Assembly (NCBI GenBank): GCA_944383925.1
Contig: CALWRM010000010.1
Span: forward strand, 1-47,750
Length of the DNA stretch: 47,750 nucleotides
Reading direction: 5' to 3'
Source: an uncultured Clostridia bacterium
Lineage (GTDB): Bacteria; Bacillota; Clostridia; Christensenellales; UBA1750
Of the stretch, positions 1 through 7,989 are shown one piece after another (position 1 is the stretch's first letter; the number at the start of each line of letters is the position of its first letter). Made by a program: the position numbers and the translations under genes. The notes under the pieces are model-generated. The model searched no databases. It saw only the letters and a program-made list of their open reading frames with translations, and had not been told where the DNA came from.

Positions 1-18
1 AGGTCGAGGGCTTGATCT
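1..18 (+). rRNA. 23S rRNA, 3' tip (partial)
   Basis: The first bases, AGGTCGAGGGCTTGATCT, match the conserved 3' end of Bacillota 23S rRNA (..AATAGGTCGAGGGCTTGACC..). The rest of the gene lies outside the window. A 5S rRNA follows about 120 bases later, which fits a normal rRNA operon. Confidence 0.8.
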
Positions 19-140
19 AAAGGGAAGACGAAGAAGAAGCGGAAGGCGGAGCGGAAAGCGAAGCGTGAAAGGAAGCGTCCCGAAAGGCGAAGTACAGTAT
101 GGGGTTTTGAGGGTGCGAAGGCACAGACCCTCACAACTTT
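19..140 (+). other. 23S-5S spacer with purine-rich tract and processing stem
   Basis: Bases 24-95 are strikingly purine rich, built from GAAGCGGA/AAGCGAAGCG-like units. A 7-bp stem follows (TGAGGGT at 108-114 with ACCCTCA at 127-133) just before the 5S rRNA. It is probably part of the rRNA processing signals. No coding potential is apparent. Confidence 0.5.
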
Positions 141-254
141 CCGGTGGCGATGGCAGAGAGGATCCACCTGTTCCCATCCCGAACACAGAAGTTAAGCTCT
201 CTCACGCCGACAATAGCTGGCTGGCAACGGCCCGTGAAGATAGGTAGCCGCCGG
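141..254 (+). rRNA. rrf: 5S rRNA
   Basis: The segment contains the conserved 5S core TTCCCATCCCGAACACAGAA followed by GTTAAGC. The terminal helix pairs CCGGTGGC (141-148) with GCCGCCGG (247-254), including one G-U pair. Its length of about 114 nt is typical. It lies between the 23S tip and tRNA-Asn. Confidence 0.93.
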
Positions 255-269
255 ATCCCTTTGGGAGAC

Positions 270-301
270 GATGGTATGCGGACGACGGTCCGCGTACCAT
301 C
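270..301 (+). other. 14-bp hairpin between 5S rRNA and tRNA-Asn
   Basis: GATGGTATGCGGAC (270-283) pairs with GTCCGCGTACCATC (288-301) over 14 bp, with one G-U pair and a GACG tetraloop. No T-run follows, so it is more likely an RNase III-type processing stem than a terminator. Confidence 0.6.
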
Positions 302-315
302 GCATCCATATATAT

Positions 316-390
<75 letters not shown>

Positions 391-392
391 AC

Positions 393-425
393 AAAAGAGC
401 CCGCATGCAGCGGGCTCTTTTTGTT
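393..425 (+). terminator. Intrinsic terminator of the rRNA/tRNA unit
   Basis: GAGCCCGC pairs with GCGGGCTC across a short ATGCA-type loop, with flanking A-tract and T-tract (TTTTTGT). It lies directly behind tRNA-Asn. Confidence 0.9.
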
Positions 426-430
426 GTGCG

Positions 431-731
431 AAAAAAGCAGATGGGATGCAGGCGAATAGATGGATTCCAAGGTGGAATCGCATATTGTCCACCGGCCTTC
501 CGGACGCTTCCCGCTTGTGGCAAACGACGCGGGTTGGCTGGAACGCTAAATGGCTGTGCCAGCGTCCATTTAGCCATATTAACGCAGAAGTAGACAAATT
601 AATGGTCCTAAAGTTCTCATTTCTACTTGTAATATTTGTTATCTAATGTTAATGTAAATTTCGAGGAGAAATGGACGGCACCCCTTTCTTTCCGCGCCGC
701 GGATGTTCACGGGCGTATTGCTTTGCGTGAT
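431..731. other. Untranslated stretch with several hairpins, no gene
   Basis: No convincing ORF was seen. Perfect short inverted repeats occur: GATTCCA/TGGAATC (463-469, 473-479) and GCTAAATGG/CCATTTAGC (545-553, 566-574). The half before rex (580-731) is AT-rich. It could hold a structured RNA or simply the long upstream region of rex; no known RNA family was recognised. Confidence 0.4.
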
Positions 732-761
732 GGTTTATCGATAAATTAATATCGATAAACC
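732..761. promoter_or_regulatory. Perfect inverted repeat, candidate Rex operator upstream of rex
   Basis: GGTTTATCGAT (732-742) and ATCGATAAACC (751-761) are perfect 11-bp arms around AAATTAAT. The left half contains TTATCGATAA, which recurs upstream of the malate dehydrogenase gene at 1855-1864. It lies just upstream of the rex promoter, as expected for autoregulation. It does not match the usual Rex site TTGTGAAA-N4-TTTCACAA; assignment to this Rex is inferred. Confidence 0.6.
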
Positions 762-771
762 AAGAAGGGAA

Positions 772-800
772 TTCCATTGGGCACGCCTTGGTGGTATAAT
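772..800 (+). promoter_or_regulatory. Extended -10 promoter of rex
   Basis: TATAAT lies at 795-800, preceded by TGG to give an extended -10 element. A weak -35 (TTCCAT, 772-777) sits 17 bp upstream. The rex start codon is about 50 bases downstream. Confidence 0.7.
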
Positions 801-850
801 ATCTGTAAGCGCAATAAAGCGCGAATATGGGGCGGAAGGGAGGAAACGCC

Positions 851-1498
851 TTGGACACGCACCCCATTTCGACACAAACGCTGCGCAGGTTGCCGGTATA
901 TCTCAGCTACCTGAAGCACATCCCCCAACGGGAGACGGCCACCATCTCCGCCACGGGGATCGCCGCAGCCCTCAACCTCAACGAGGTGCAGGTGCGCAAG
1001 GATCTATCCGCGGTCAGCAGCAGCGGCCGGCCGAAGATCGGCTATGCGGTACGGGACCTTATCCACGATATCGAGCAGTTCCTGGGTTATAACAACGCCG
1101 AGGACGCCGTGCTCGTGGGCGCGGGAAACCTGGGCAAGGCTCTGCTCTCCTACGAAAGCTTTAAGGACCATGGACTGAACATCGTGGCCGCCTTCGACGT
1201 GGATCGAGAGGTCGTCGGTGGCAAAATCAGCGGAAAGCCCGTGTACGAAACTTCTCAAATCGAACACATCTGTAGGCGGTTGCGCATCCGCATGGGCATC
1301 TTGACCGTGCCCTCCGTGGCCGCGCAGGAGGCCTGCGACGCCTTGGTGCGCGGCGGCGTGCGAGCCATTTGGAACTTCACCCCCACCCATTTGGACGTGC
1401 CCGATAGCGTGCTGGTGCTCAACGAAAACCTCGTTTCTTCCATCGCCGTGCTATCCAAAAGGCTTAACGAGCGCCTGATGGAGGAAGAGGCCCTGTGA
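851..1498 (+). CDS. rex: Redox-sensing transcriptional repressor Rex (variant DNA-binding region)
   Basis: Rex is a cytoplasmic homodimer that binds DNA when NAD+ is high and releases it when NADH rises. The product is about 215 aa, normal for Rex. I chose TTG at 851 because AGGGAGGAAA sits 6-7 bases upstream; the in-frame ATG at 827 lacks a ribosome binding site and gives an atypical N-terminus. The winged-helix domain contains VQVRKDLS (about residues 46-53). The following wing reads SSSGRPKIGY rather than the canonical FGEFGKRGVGY-like sequence. The NAD Rossmann motif is GAGNLGKAL (about 90-98), with AFDVD after the second strand. It is the first gene of the redox locus and probably controls itself and the downstream genes through the repeats at 732-761 and 1855-1864. 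Family is secure; targets are inferred. Confidence 0.93.
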   Translation: MDTHPISTQTLRRLPVYLSYLKHIPQRETATISATGIAAALNLNEVQVRKDLSAVSSSGRPKIGYAVRDLIHDIEQFLGYNNAEDAVLVGAGNLGKALLSYESFKDHGLNIVAAFDVDREVVGGKISGKPVYETSQIEHICRRLRIRMGILTVPSVAAQEACDALVRGGVRAIWNFTPTHLDVPDSVLVLNENLVSSIAVLSKRLNERLMEEEAL

Positions 1499-1570
1499 AC
1501 CGATTTCGCGCCACTGCGGCCGGAGGCCGCTTGAAAAAACAATTCGCACATTAGCTAGGAGGACGCAACA

Positions 1571-1810
1571 ATGAAAATCACCGTTTGCATCGGAAGCTCC
1601 TGTCATTTGAAGGGTTCCAGAAGGATCATCGAGCGCTTGCAGGCCCTCATCGCCGAGCACAACCTGCAGGACAAGGTGGTCATGGCCGGCCAGTTCTGCA
1701 TGGGCGATTGCATGAACGGCGTTTGCCTGACCGTGGACGATGTGAAGTTTTCCCTGAAACCGGAAAACGTGGACACCTTCTTCCAGGAACAGGTGTTGGC
1801 CAAGGTATAG
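1571..1810 (+). CDS. Small thioredoxin-like [2Fe-2S] ferredoxin domain protein
   Basis: This 79-aa protein is a free-standing version of the C-terminal half of NuoE/HydC-type subunits, which carry one [2Fe-2S] cluster and pass electrons from or to NAD(H) flavoproteins. The cluster ligands are visible as C6-X4-C11 and C43-X3-C47, with an additional C52. AGGAGG at 1557-1562 is well placed for the ATG. A GC-rich hairpin without a T-run lies between rex and this gene (1517-1534). It is co-directional with rex and mdh. Its electron partner is not encoded next to it; the Flx-Hdr complex downstream is a possible one, but that is inference. Confidence 0.8.
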   Translation: MKITVCIGSSCHLKGSRRIIERLQALIAEHNLQDKVVMAGQFCMGDCMNGVCLTVDDVKFSLKPENVDTFFQEQVLAKV

Positions 1811-1854
1811 CCGCCCAAAAATGGAAGGCCTTGGCCCGATAAATGAGTAAAATT

Positions 1855-1905
1855 TTATCGATAAGCCGGGTATCTATATTCTCTTTGCGAGAAGTATGCT
1901 ATCAT
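1855..1905 (+). promoter_or_regulatory. Extended -10 promoter of mdh with TTATCGATAA operator-like palindrome
   Basis: TTATCGATAA at 1855-1864 repeats the palindrome found upstream of rex. TGCTATCAT at 1897-1905 forms an extended -10 element; the -35 region (TATTCT, 1877-1882) is weak. The start codon of mdh follows at 1979. This is the probable internal start for the catabolic part of the locus. Confidence 0.6.
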
Positions 1906-1978
1906 GAACAGCGAGAAAACTGGCGAAACGCCGGATATGGACCAAGAACAATCCGAGTTTTAGAGGAGGGGCAGATTC

Positions 1979-2929
1979 ATGGGTAAGAAGGTTACCGTCA
2001 TCGGCGCCGGAAACGTGGGCTCCAGCATCGCATTTTTGCTCGCCATCAAGAACGTGGCAACGGAGGTTGTCATCATCGACATCAACGAGGAGAAGGCCAT
2101 GGGCGAGGCCATGGACATCCGCCAGGGCATGCCGCTTTGCGACACCCCGGTTTCCATCTATGCCGGCAGCTACGCCGACGCCAAGGACTCCGACGTGGTC
2201 ATCATCACCTCCGGCGTGCCGCGCAAGCCCGGCCAGACCCGCATCGATCTGGCGCAGACCAACGTCAACGTCATCAAGTCCATCGCGCCTTCCATCGTTC
2301 CCTACGCTCCCAACGCCTTCTACCTGTTGGTGAGCAACCCCGTGGACATCCTCACCTACGTCTTCCAGAAGGTCAGCGGCATTCCCGAGGAGAGGATCAT
2401 GGGCTCCGGCACCCTGCTGGACACCGCCAGGCTGCGCGCCCGCATCGCCGAGTACCTCAACGTCAGCCAGAAGAACATCCATGCCTACGTGCTGGGCGAG
2501 CACGGCGACAGCTCCTTCATTCCCTGGTCCGTGGCCCAGGTATCCACCATCCCCCTGTCGGATTATAAGGAGCTGATCCACTACAAGAACCAGAACTTCA
2601 TGGAGCTGGATTACGACGAGGTGGAGAAGTACATGCGCACCTCCGGCAGCAAGATCATCTCCCGCAAGGGCGCCACCTATTATGCCATCGCCATCTCCGT
2701 TTGCGAGATTTGCGAGAGCCTATTTGGCAGCGTGGACGCCGTGACCACGGTCTCCACCATGATGCACCCCGAATATGCCATGGAAGACGTGTGCCTGATC
2801 ATCCCCCCCCTGGTGCGCCCCAAGGGCGTGGCCGGCAAGACCACCCCCAATCTCCCCGCCGAGGAGGAGGCCAAGCTGCTCAACAGCGCCAACGCCCTGA
2901 AGAAGGTCATCGCGGAGCTGGACATCTAG
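1979..2929 (+). CDS. mdh: LDH-fold malate dehydrogenase (NAD-dependent)
   Basis: The 316-aa protein belongs to the lactate/malate dehydrogenase family. It has NAD motif GAGNVG (9-14), an acidic residue ending strand 2 (D34, favouring NAD), catalytic D148 and R151 in LLDTARLR, and H175 in GEHGDS. The scaffold (GSGTLLDTARLR, KGATYY) is L-lactate-dehydrogenase-like. However, the substrate loop reads SGVPRKPGQTRIDL, with Arg82 where lactate dehydrogenases carry Gln. That swap is the established determinant of oxaloacetate/malate specificity. Position before fumarase and fumarate reductase subunits supports oxaloacetate reduction to malate. AGGAGGGG precedes the ATG. Family is certain; malate rather than lactate is likely but not proven. 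Confidence 0.85.
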   Translation: MGKKVTVIGAGNVGSSIAFLLAIKNVATEVVIIDINEEKAMGEAMDIRQGMPLCDTPVSIYAGSYADAKDSDVVIITSGVPRKPGQTRIDLAQTNVNVIKSIAPSIVPYAPNAFYLLVSNPVDILTYVFQKVSGIPEERIMGSGTLLDTARLRARIAEYLNVSQKNIHAYVLGEHGDSSFIPWSVAQVSTIPLSDYKELIHYKNQNFMELDYDEVEKYMRTSGSKIISRKGATYYAIAISVCEICESLFGSVDAVTTVSTMMHPEYAMEDVCLIIPPLVRPKGVAGKTTPNLPAEEEAKLLNSANALKKVIAELDI

Positions 2930-2965
2930 AACGAGAAAGGCATTCTAGGAAGGGAAGGAAGACAG

Positions 2966-4336
2966 ATGGAGTATCGCATCGAACGGGATTCCATGGGCGA
3001 AATGCGCGTGCCCGCCGACAAATATTGGGGCGCCCAAACCCAGCGCAGCTATCAGAACTTTGAAATCGGCGTGGAGACCATGCCCAAGGAGATCATCAAC
3101 GCCTTTGGCATCTTGAAAAAGGCGGCCGCCCTCACCAACCATACCCTCAAGCCCGAAAAGATGGACGACAGGCGCTGTCAGGCCATTTGCGCGGCGGCGG
3201 ACGAGGTGATCGCGGGCAAGCTGAACGACCACTTTCCCCTGGTCGTCTGGCAGACGGGCAGCGGCACCCAGTCCAACATGAACGCCAACGAGGTGATTGC
3301 CGGCCGCGGCAACGAAATCCTGGGCGAAAAGCTGCTGCACCCCAACGACCATGTGAACATGTCCCAAAGCTCCAACGACACCTTCCCCACGGCCATGCAC
3401 ATCGCGGCCACCCTGCAAATCGAGGACCGGCTGCTGCCCGCCATCGACGAGCTACGGGAAACCTTCCTGCGCCTGGAGAAGGAGAACGAGGGCATCGTCA
3501 AGACCGGCCGCACCCACCTGCAGGACGCCACCCCCATCCGCTTCTCCCAGGAGATCAGCGGCTGGCGCAACATGCTGGAAAAGACCAGGGCCCAGATCGT
3601 GGCCTCCCTGGATGGGCTGCATGAGCTGGCCCTGGGCGGCACGGCCGTCGGCACCGGCCTCAACTGCCCCAAGGGCTTTGCGGAGCTGGTGGCGGAAAAC
3701 GTGAGCAAGCTCACCGGCAAGGCCTTTAGGACCGCGGAAAACAAGTTCCACGCCCTGACCTCCAAGGACGACCTGGTCTTCGCCCACGGCGCCCTCAAGG
3801 CCTTGGCCGCGAACCTGATGAAGATCGCCAACGACGTGCGCTGGCTGGCCAGCGGCCCCAGGGACGGCCTGGGCGAGATCTTCATCCCCGAGAACGAGCC
3901 CGGCTCCTCCATCATGCCCGGCAAGGTGAACCCCACCCAGTGCGAGTCCATGACCATGGTGGCCGTGCAGGTGATCGCCAACGACGTGGCCGTGGGCTTC
4001 GCCGCCTCCCAGGGCAACTTCGAACTCAACGTGTTCATGCCGGTGCTGATCTACAACTTCCTGCAGTCCGTGCGCCTGCTGTCGGATTCCCTGCGCTCCT
4101 TCAATAAGAACTGCGCCTCCGGCATCCGCGCCAACCGCGAGAAGATGCGCCACAACCTCTACAATTCCCTCATGCTGGTGACGGCGCTCAACCCCTATAT
4201 CGGCTATGACAACGCCGCCAAGACGGCAAAAAAGGCCTACAAGGAAAACATCTCGCTCAAGGAGGCCTGCGTGGAGCTGGGCTTCCTGACAGCCGAAAGG
4301 TTCGACGAGGTGTTCAAGCCCGAGGAGATGGCCTAA
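2966..4336 (+). CDS. fumC: Class II fumarate hydratase
   Basis: The enzyme interconverts malate and fumarate without an Fe-S cluster. Length (456 aa) matches FumC. The N-terminus [20 protein letters not shown] is typical. The superfamily signature [15 protein letters not shown] (around residues 313-327) has the fumarase form; aspartase would read PAKVNPV. The [20 protein letters not shown] stretch is also FumC-like. It lies 36 bases after mdh and 24 bases before the chosen hdrB start, so it is almost certainly in the same operon. It supplies fumarate to the reductase at the end of the cluster. Confidence 0.95.
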   Translation: MEYRIERDSMGEMRVPADKYWGAQTQRSYQNFEIGVETMPKEIINAFGILKKAAALTNHTLKPEKMDDRRCQAICAAADEVIAGKLNDHFPLVVWQTGSGTQSNMNANEVIAGRGNEILGEKLLHPNDHVNMSQSSNDTFPTAMHIAATLQIEDRLLPAIDELRETFLRLEKENEGIVKTGRTHLQDATPIRFSQEISGWRNMLEKTRAQIVASLDGLHELALGGTAVGTGLNCPKGFAELVAENVSKLTGKAFRTAENKFHALTSKDDLVFAHGALKALAANLMKIANDVRWLASGPRDGLGEIFIPENEPGSSIMPGKVNPTQCESMTMVAVQVIANDVAVGFAASQGNFELNVFMPVLIYNFLQSVRLLSDSLRSFNKNCASGIRANREKMRHNLYNSLMLVTALNPYIGYDNAAKTAKKAYKENISLKEACVELGFLTAERFDEVFKPEEMA

Positions 4337-4360
4337 GGCACAAGGGAGATGAAACAAACG

Positions 4361-5152
4361 ATGAATTACAGCTACTACCCTGGCTGCACCCTGAAGACCA
4401 AGGCCAAGGAGCTGGACCGCTACGCGCGCAGCTCCGCTGAAAAGCTGGGCCTGCACCTGGAGGAGCTGGAGGATTGGCAATGCTGCGGCGCGGTTTATCC
4501 CCAAGCCGAGGACGAAATCGCCACCAAGCTCTCCGCCGTGCGCGCCTTGGCCCAGGCCAAGGAAAAGGGCGGCAAGCTGGTGACCCTCTGCTCCGCCTGC
4601 CACCACGTGATCAAGCGCGTCAACCTGGATATGCAAAACAACGAGTACATCCGCACGCGCGTCAACAACTACATCGCGCCCGACGCTCCCTATGCGGGCG
4701 AAACGCAGGTGCTGCATTACCTGGAGCTGCTGCGCGACGAGCTTGGCTTCGAGCAGCTGAAAAAGAGCGTCGTCAACCCCCTCAAGGGCCGCAAGATCGC
4801 CGCCTATTACGGCTGCATGCTGCTCAGGCCTGCCGAGGAGATGGGCATGGACGATCCGGAAAACCCCAAGATCCTGGAGGATTTCCTTCGCGCCCTTGGC
4901 GCGGAGCCCGTGCTCTACCCCTACCGCAACGAGTGCTGCGGCGGCTATATCGCCCTGGAGGACAAGGGCCAGGCCAGACAAAACGTGGACAAGATCCTGC
5001 ATTCGGCCAGCCTGGCCGGAGCGGAGGCGGTCATCACCGCCTGCCCGCTGTGCCTGTACAACCTGGCCCAAAACGCCGGGAAGGAACGCTTGCCCGTGCT
5101 CTACTTCACCGAGCTTCTGGCCGAAGCCCTCGGGGTAAAGGAGGAGGCGTAA
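4361..5152 (+). CDS. hdrB: HdrB-like subunit, two CCG cysteine-rich domains
   Basis: This is a heterodisulfide reductase subunit B homologue, cytoplasmic. In methanogens HdrB carries two noncubane [4Fe-4S] clusters that cleave a disulfide. Both CCG motifs are complete: C9, C41-C42, C77, C80 and C152, C192-C193, C228, C231. I chose the ATG at 4361, giving MNYSYYPGC, the usual HdrB start. The earlier ATG at 4349 abuts the AAGGGAG ribosome binding site and is too close. Operon neighbours are fumC and hdrC. HdrB is fused to FrdB in the TfrB subunit of methanogen thiol:fumarate reductase, a precedent for electron exchange with the FrdB-like protein encoded downstream. The physiological partner here is inferred. 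Confidence 0.9.
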   Translation: MNYSYYPGCTLKTKAKELDRYARSSAEKLGLHLEELEDWQCCGAVYPQAEDEIATKLSAVRALAQAKEKGGKLVTLCSACHHVIKRVNLDMQNNEYIRTRVNNYIAPDAPYAGETQVLHYLELLRDELGFEQLKKSVVNPLKGRKIAAYYGCMLLRPAEEMGMDDPENPKILEDFLRALGAEPVLYPYRNECCGGYIALEDKGQARQNVDKILHSASLAGAEAVITACPLCLYNLAQNAGKERLPVLYFTELLAEALGVKEEA

Positions 5153-5155
5153 ACC

Positions 5156-5551
5156 ATGCTGCATGAAAACGAACGCGACCTGCGCGAGACGATCCTGCGC
5201 ATCAGCGCGGTGGACGTACGCAAATGCATGAAGTGCGGCAAGTGCTCGGGCAGCTGTCCTGCCTACGAACAGATGGAGTACCATCCCCACCAGTTCGTGG
5301 CCATGGTGGACAACGGCGACATCCAGGCCTTGCTGGACTCGGACGCCTCCTTTAAGTGCTTGACCTGCTATGCCTGCACCGAGCGCTGCCCCAGGGACGT
5401 TAGGCCCGCAAGGCTGGTGGAGGCCGTTCGCCTGCTCAAGATTCGCAAGCAGGGCCAGAACCACCTCAAGCCCGACGCCATCCCCGCAAAGCTGGAGGCC
5501 GAGTTGCCCCAGCAGGCCATCGTGGCCGCCCTTCGCAAATACAGCAAATAA
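5156..5551 (+). CDS. hdrC: HdrC-like [4Fe-4S] electron-transfer subunit
   Basis: This 131-aa protein carries two [4Fe-4S] cubane motifs: C24-C27-C30-C34 (CMKCGKCSGSCP) and C68-C71-C74-C78 (CLTCYACTERCP). HdrC wires electrons from HdrA to HdrB. The gene starts 3 bases after the hdrB stop, with GGAGG inside the end of hdrB. Length is somewhat short compared with methanogen HdrC but normal for bacterial versions. No membrane segment is present, so the complex is soluble. Confidence 0.9.
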   Translation: MLHENERDLRETILRISAVDVRKCMKCGKCSGSCPAYEQMEYHPHQFVAMVDNGDIQALLDSDASFKCLTCYACTERCPRDVRPARLVEAVRLLKIRKQGQNHLKPDAIPAKLEAELPQQAIVAALRKYSK

Positions 5552-5566
5552 GGAGATGAAGAGAGT

Positions 5567-7552
5567 ATGCAGAGAATAGGCGTCTTTGTTTGCTGGTGCG
5601 GAAGCAACATCGCGGGCCCGGTGGATGTGGAACGGGTGGCCGAGGCCATGAAGTCCGTGCCCGGCGTGGTCCATTCCACCACCTACCAATACATGTGCTC
5701 CGAGGTGGGACAAAGCCGCATCATGGAGGCCATCAAGGAGCATCAGCTCACGGGCGTCGTGGTATGCTCCTGTTCCCCCCGCATGCATGAAAATACCTTC
5801 CGCAAGACCGCCCAGCGCGCTGGGCTGAATCCCTACATGGTGGAGATCGCCAACATCCGCGAGCAGTGCTCCTGGATCCATAAGGATAAGGAAGTGGGCA
5901 CCCAGAAGGCCATCGTGCTGGCCAAGGCCGCCGTGGCCAAGGTGATGCTCAACACCCCCCTGCAGGCGGGCACCAGCCCCGTGATCAAGCGCGCCTTGGT
6001 CATCGGCGGCGGCATCGCCGGCATCCAGACCGCGCTGGACATCGCCGACGCCGGCTACGAGGTGGACATCGTGGAAAAGTCCCCCACCATCGGCGGCCGC
6101 ATGGCACAGCTGGACAAGACCTTCCCCACCCTGGACTGCTCGGCCTGTATCCTCACCCCCAAGATGGTGGACGCGGCCCAGAACGAGAAGATCGACATCA
6201 TCAGCTACGCCCAGGTGGAAAAGGTCTCCGGCTTCGTGGGCAACTTCACCGTTACCATCCGCAAGAAGGCCCGCTTTGTCGATGAGCTCAAGTGCACGGG
6301 CTGCGGCGCCTGCATGGAAAAATGCCCCTCCAAGAAGGGCAAGAACGAGTTCAACATGGGCCTGAACAACCGCACCGCCATCTACATCCCCTTCGCCCAG
6401 GCCATCCCCAACGTGGCCGTGATCGACCCCGAGCAGTGCCTCAAGCTCAAGACCGGCAAGTGCGGCCTGTGCGAGCGCGTCTGCTCCGCCGGGGCCATCA
6501 ACTACAAGCAGGAGGACGAGGTGTTCGAGCGCCAGTACGGCGCCATCGTGGCGGCCACCGGCTTTAAGCCCATCGATCTGGACGCCTTCGACGAATACGG
6601 CTACTCCCAGAGCAAGGACGTGGTCACCAGCCTGGAGTTTGAGCGCATCATGAACGCGGCCGGCCCCACCGGCGGCCAGCTGGTGCGGCCCTCCGACGGC
6701 AAGCATCCCCACGAGATCGTCTTCATCCAGTGCGTGGGTTCCCGCGATACCTCCGGCTGCGGCAAGCCCTATTGCTCCAAGATCTGCTGCATGTACACGG
6801 CCAAGCACGCCATGCTGGTGCGCGACAAGTATCCGGACGTGAACGTGCACGTGTTCTACATCGACGTGCGCACCCCCGGCAAGAACTTCGACGAGTTCTA
6901 CCGCCGGGCCGTGGAGCAGTACGGCGTGGATTACATCAAGGGCATGGTCGGCAAGGTCTTCCCCGAAGGGGACAAGCTGATCGTGCAGGGCAGCGACCTG
7001 ATCAACGGCAAGCAGCTGGCCCTTCAGGCGGACATGGTGGTGCTGGCCGCCGCCATCGAGCCGGATCCCAGCGCCCGCAAGCTGGCCACCATGCTCACCG
7101 CTTCCATGGATACCAACGACTTCTTCACCGAGGCCCATCCCAAGCTGCGCCCCGTGGAAAGCCCCACGGCCGGCGTGTTCCTCTCCGGCGTTTGCCAGGG
7201 CCCCAAGGACATTCCCGAGACCGTGGCCCAGGCCGGCGCCGCGGCGTCCAAGGTCATCGGCCTGCTGGCCAAGGACCACCTGGTCACCAACCCCTGCGTG
7301 GCCCAGAGCAACGAGCTGCTGTGCAACGGCTGCTCCCAGTGCGAGCGGGTTTGCCCCTACGGCGCCATCAGCTATGTGGAGAAGGAGATCCGCGGTCCCG
7401 GCGTGCGCGAGGTGCGCCGCGTGGCCCAGGTCAATCCGGCCGTCTGCCAGGGCTGCGGCGCCTGCACGGTGACCTGCCCCTCCGGCGCGATGGACCTTCA
7501 AGGCTTTAGCAACCTGCAGATCATGGCGGAGGTGGATGCGATATGCAAGTAA
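5567..7552 (+). CDS. hdrA: HdrA-like FAD/iron-sulfur subunit, electron-bifurcation core
   Basis: HdrA (661 aa) binds the FAD that splits electron pairs in Hdr complexes. The N-terminus has VFVCWCGSNIAG, then a CSCSPRMHE segment, a Rossmann FAD motif GGGIAGIQ (about 147-154) and the family stretch TLDCSACILTPKM. Four ferredoxin-type motifs follow: CTGCGACMEKCP, CGLCERVC, CNGCSQCERVCP and CQGCGACTVTCP, the last two forming a C-terminal ferredoxin domain. AAGGAGATGA lies upstream. Its 3' end overlaps the MvhD-like gene by 10 bases, implying translational coupling. Family is certain; bifurcation is the known role of HdrA, not something shown by sequence alone. Confidence 0.93.
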   Translation: MQRIGVFVCWCGSNIAGPVDVERVAEAMKSVPGVVHSTTYQYMCSEVGQSRIMEAIKEHQLTGVVVCSCSPRMHENTFRKTAQRAGLNPYMVEIANIREQCSWIHKDKEVGTQKAIVLAKAAVAKVMLNTPLQAGTSPVIKRALVIGGGIAGIQTALDIADAGYEVDIVEKSPTIGGRMAQLDKTFPTLDCSACILTPKMVDAAQNEKIDIISYAQVEKVSGFVGNFTVTIRKKARFVDELKCTGCGACMEKCPSKKGKNEFNMGLNNRTAIYIPFAQAIPNVAVIDPEQCLKLKTGKCGLCERVCSAGAINYKQEDEVFERQYGAIVAATGFKPIDLDAFDEYGYSQSKDVVTSLEFERIMNAAGPTGGQLVRPSDGKHPHEIVFIQCVGSRDTSGCGKPYCSKICCMYTAKHAMLVRDKYPDVNVHVFYIDVRTPGKNFDEFYRRAVEQYGVDYIKGMVGKVFPEGDKLIVQGSDLINGKQLALQADMVVLAAAIEPDPSARKLATMLTASMDTNDFFTEAHPKLRPVESPTAGVFLSGVCQGPKDIPETVAQAGAAASKVIGLLAKDHLVTNPCVAQSNELLCNGCSQCERVCPYGAISYVEKEIRGPGVREVRRVAQVNPAVCQGCGACTVTCPSGAMDLQGFSNLQIMAEVDAICK

Positions 7553-7989
7553 GGCAGGATTGGAAGCCCAAGATCGTGGCCTTTTGCTGCAACTGGTGCA
7601 GCTACGCGGGCGCGGATCTGGCGGGCAGCAGCCGCCGGTCCTATCCGGCGGATGTGAAGATCATCCGCGTGCCCTGCTCCTGCAGGGTCAACCCCCTGTT
7701 CATCCTGCGCGCCTTCCAAAGGGGCGCCGACGGCGTCATCATCTGCGGCTGCCATCCGGGCGATTGCCACTACACCTCGGGCAACTATTACGCCAGGCGG
7801 CGCATGACGCTGCTGTTTAAGATGCTCGAATACCTGGGCATCGAAAAGGGCCGCACCCGCGTGGAGTGGGTGTCCGCCGCCGAAGGCGCAAAGTTTTCCA
7901 GCGTGATGAACGACTTTGTGCAAACCGTCACCGCCTTGGGCGAGAATGTGAAGCTGGAGGATTTAAGATGCAAGGAACCGCTCAACTGA
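7543..7989 (+). CDS. flxD: MvhD/FlxD-like [2Fe-2S] connector subunit
   Basis: This 148-aa protein belongs to the methyl-viologen-reducing hydrogenase delta family, which links an electron-input module to HdrA. Cysteine-rich motifs include FCCNWCSYAGAD near the N-terminus, PCSCRVNP, and CGCHPGDCHY with NYYARRR after it, all typical. Start overlaps the end of hdrA by 10 bases; GGAGGTGG lies about 7 bases upstream. No hydrogenase or formate dehydrogenase gene is present, and an NADH-type flavoprotein follows instead. The module is therefore FlxD rather than MvhD proper. Confidence 0.9.
   Translation: MQVRQDWKPKIVAFCCNWCSYAGADLAGSSRRSYPADVKIIRVPCSCRVNPLFILRAFQRGADGVIICGCHPGDCHYTSGNYYARRRMTLLFKMLEYLGIEKGRTRVEWVSAAEGAKFSSVMNDFVQTVTALGENVKLEDLRCKEPLN

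Noticed and set aside
2966-4336. Aspartate ammonia-lyase instead of fumarase
   Set aside because: The signature has the fumarase form [13 protein letters not shown], not the aspartase PAKVNPV form, and the malate-fumarate context fits fumarase.
4349-4360. Upstream hdrB start codon at 4349
   Set aside because: The ATG is directly adjacent to the AAGGGAG ribosome binding site; ATG 4361 gives the standard HdrB N-terminus.
3452-7501. A 1349-residue open frame on the minus strand opposite fumC-hdrBCA
   Set aside because: Its translation is Gly/His/Ala/Leu-rich without domains, it spans five well-supported genes, and it arises from the GC-rich codon third positions of the plus-strand genes. Similar long antisense frames at 8831-9877, 11393-13204, 24054-25904 and 29973-31691 were dropped for the same reason.
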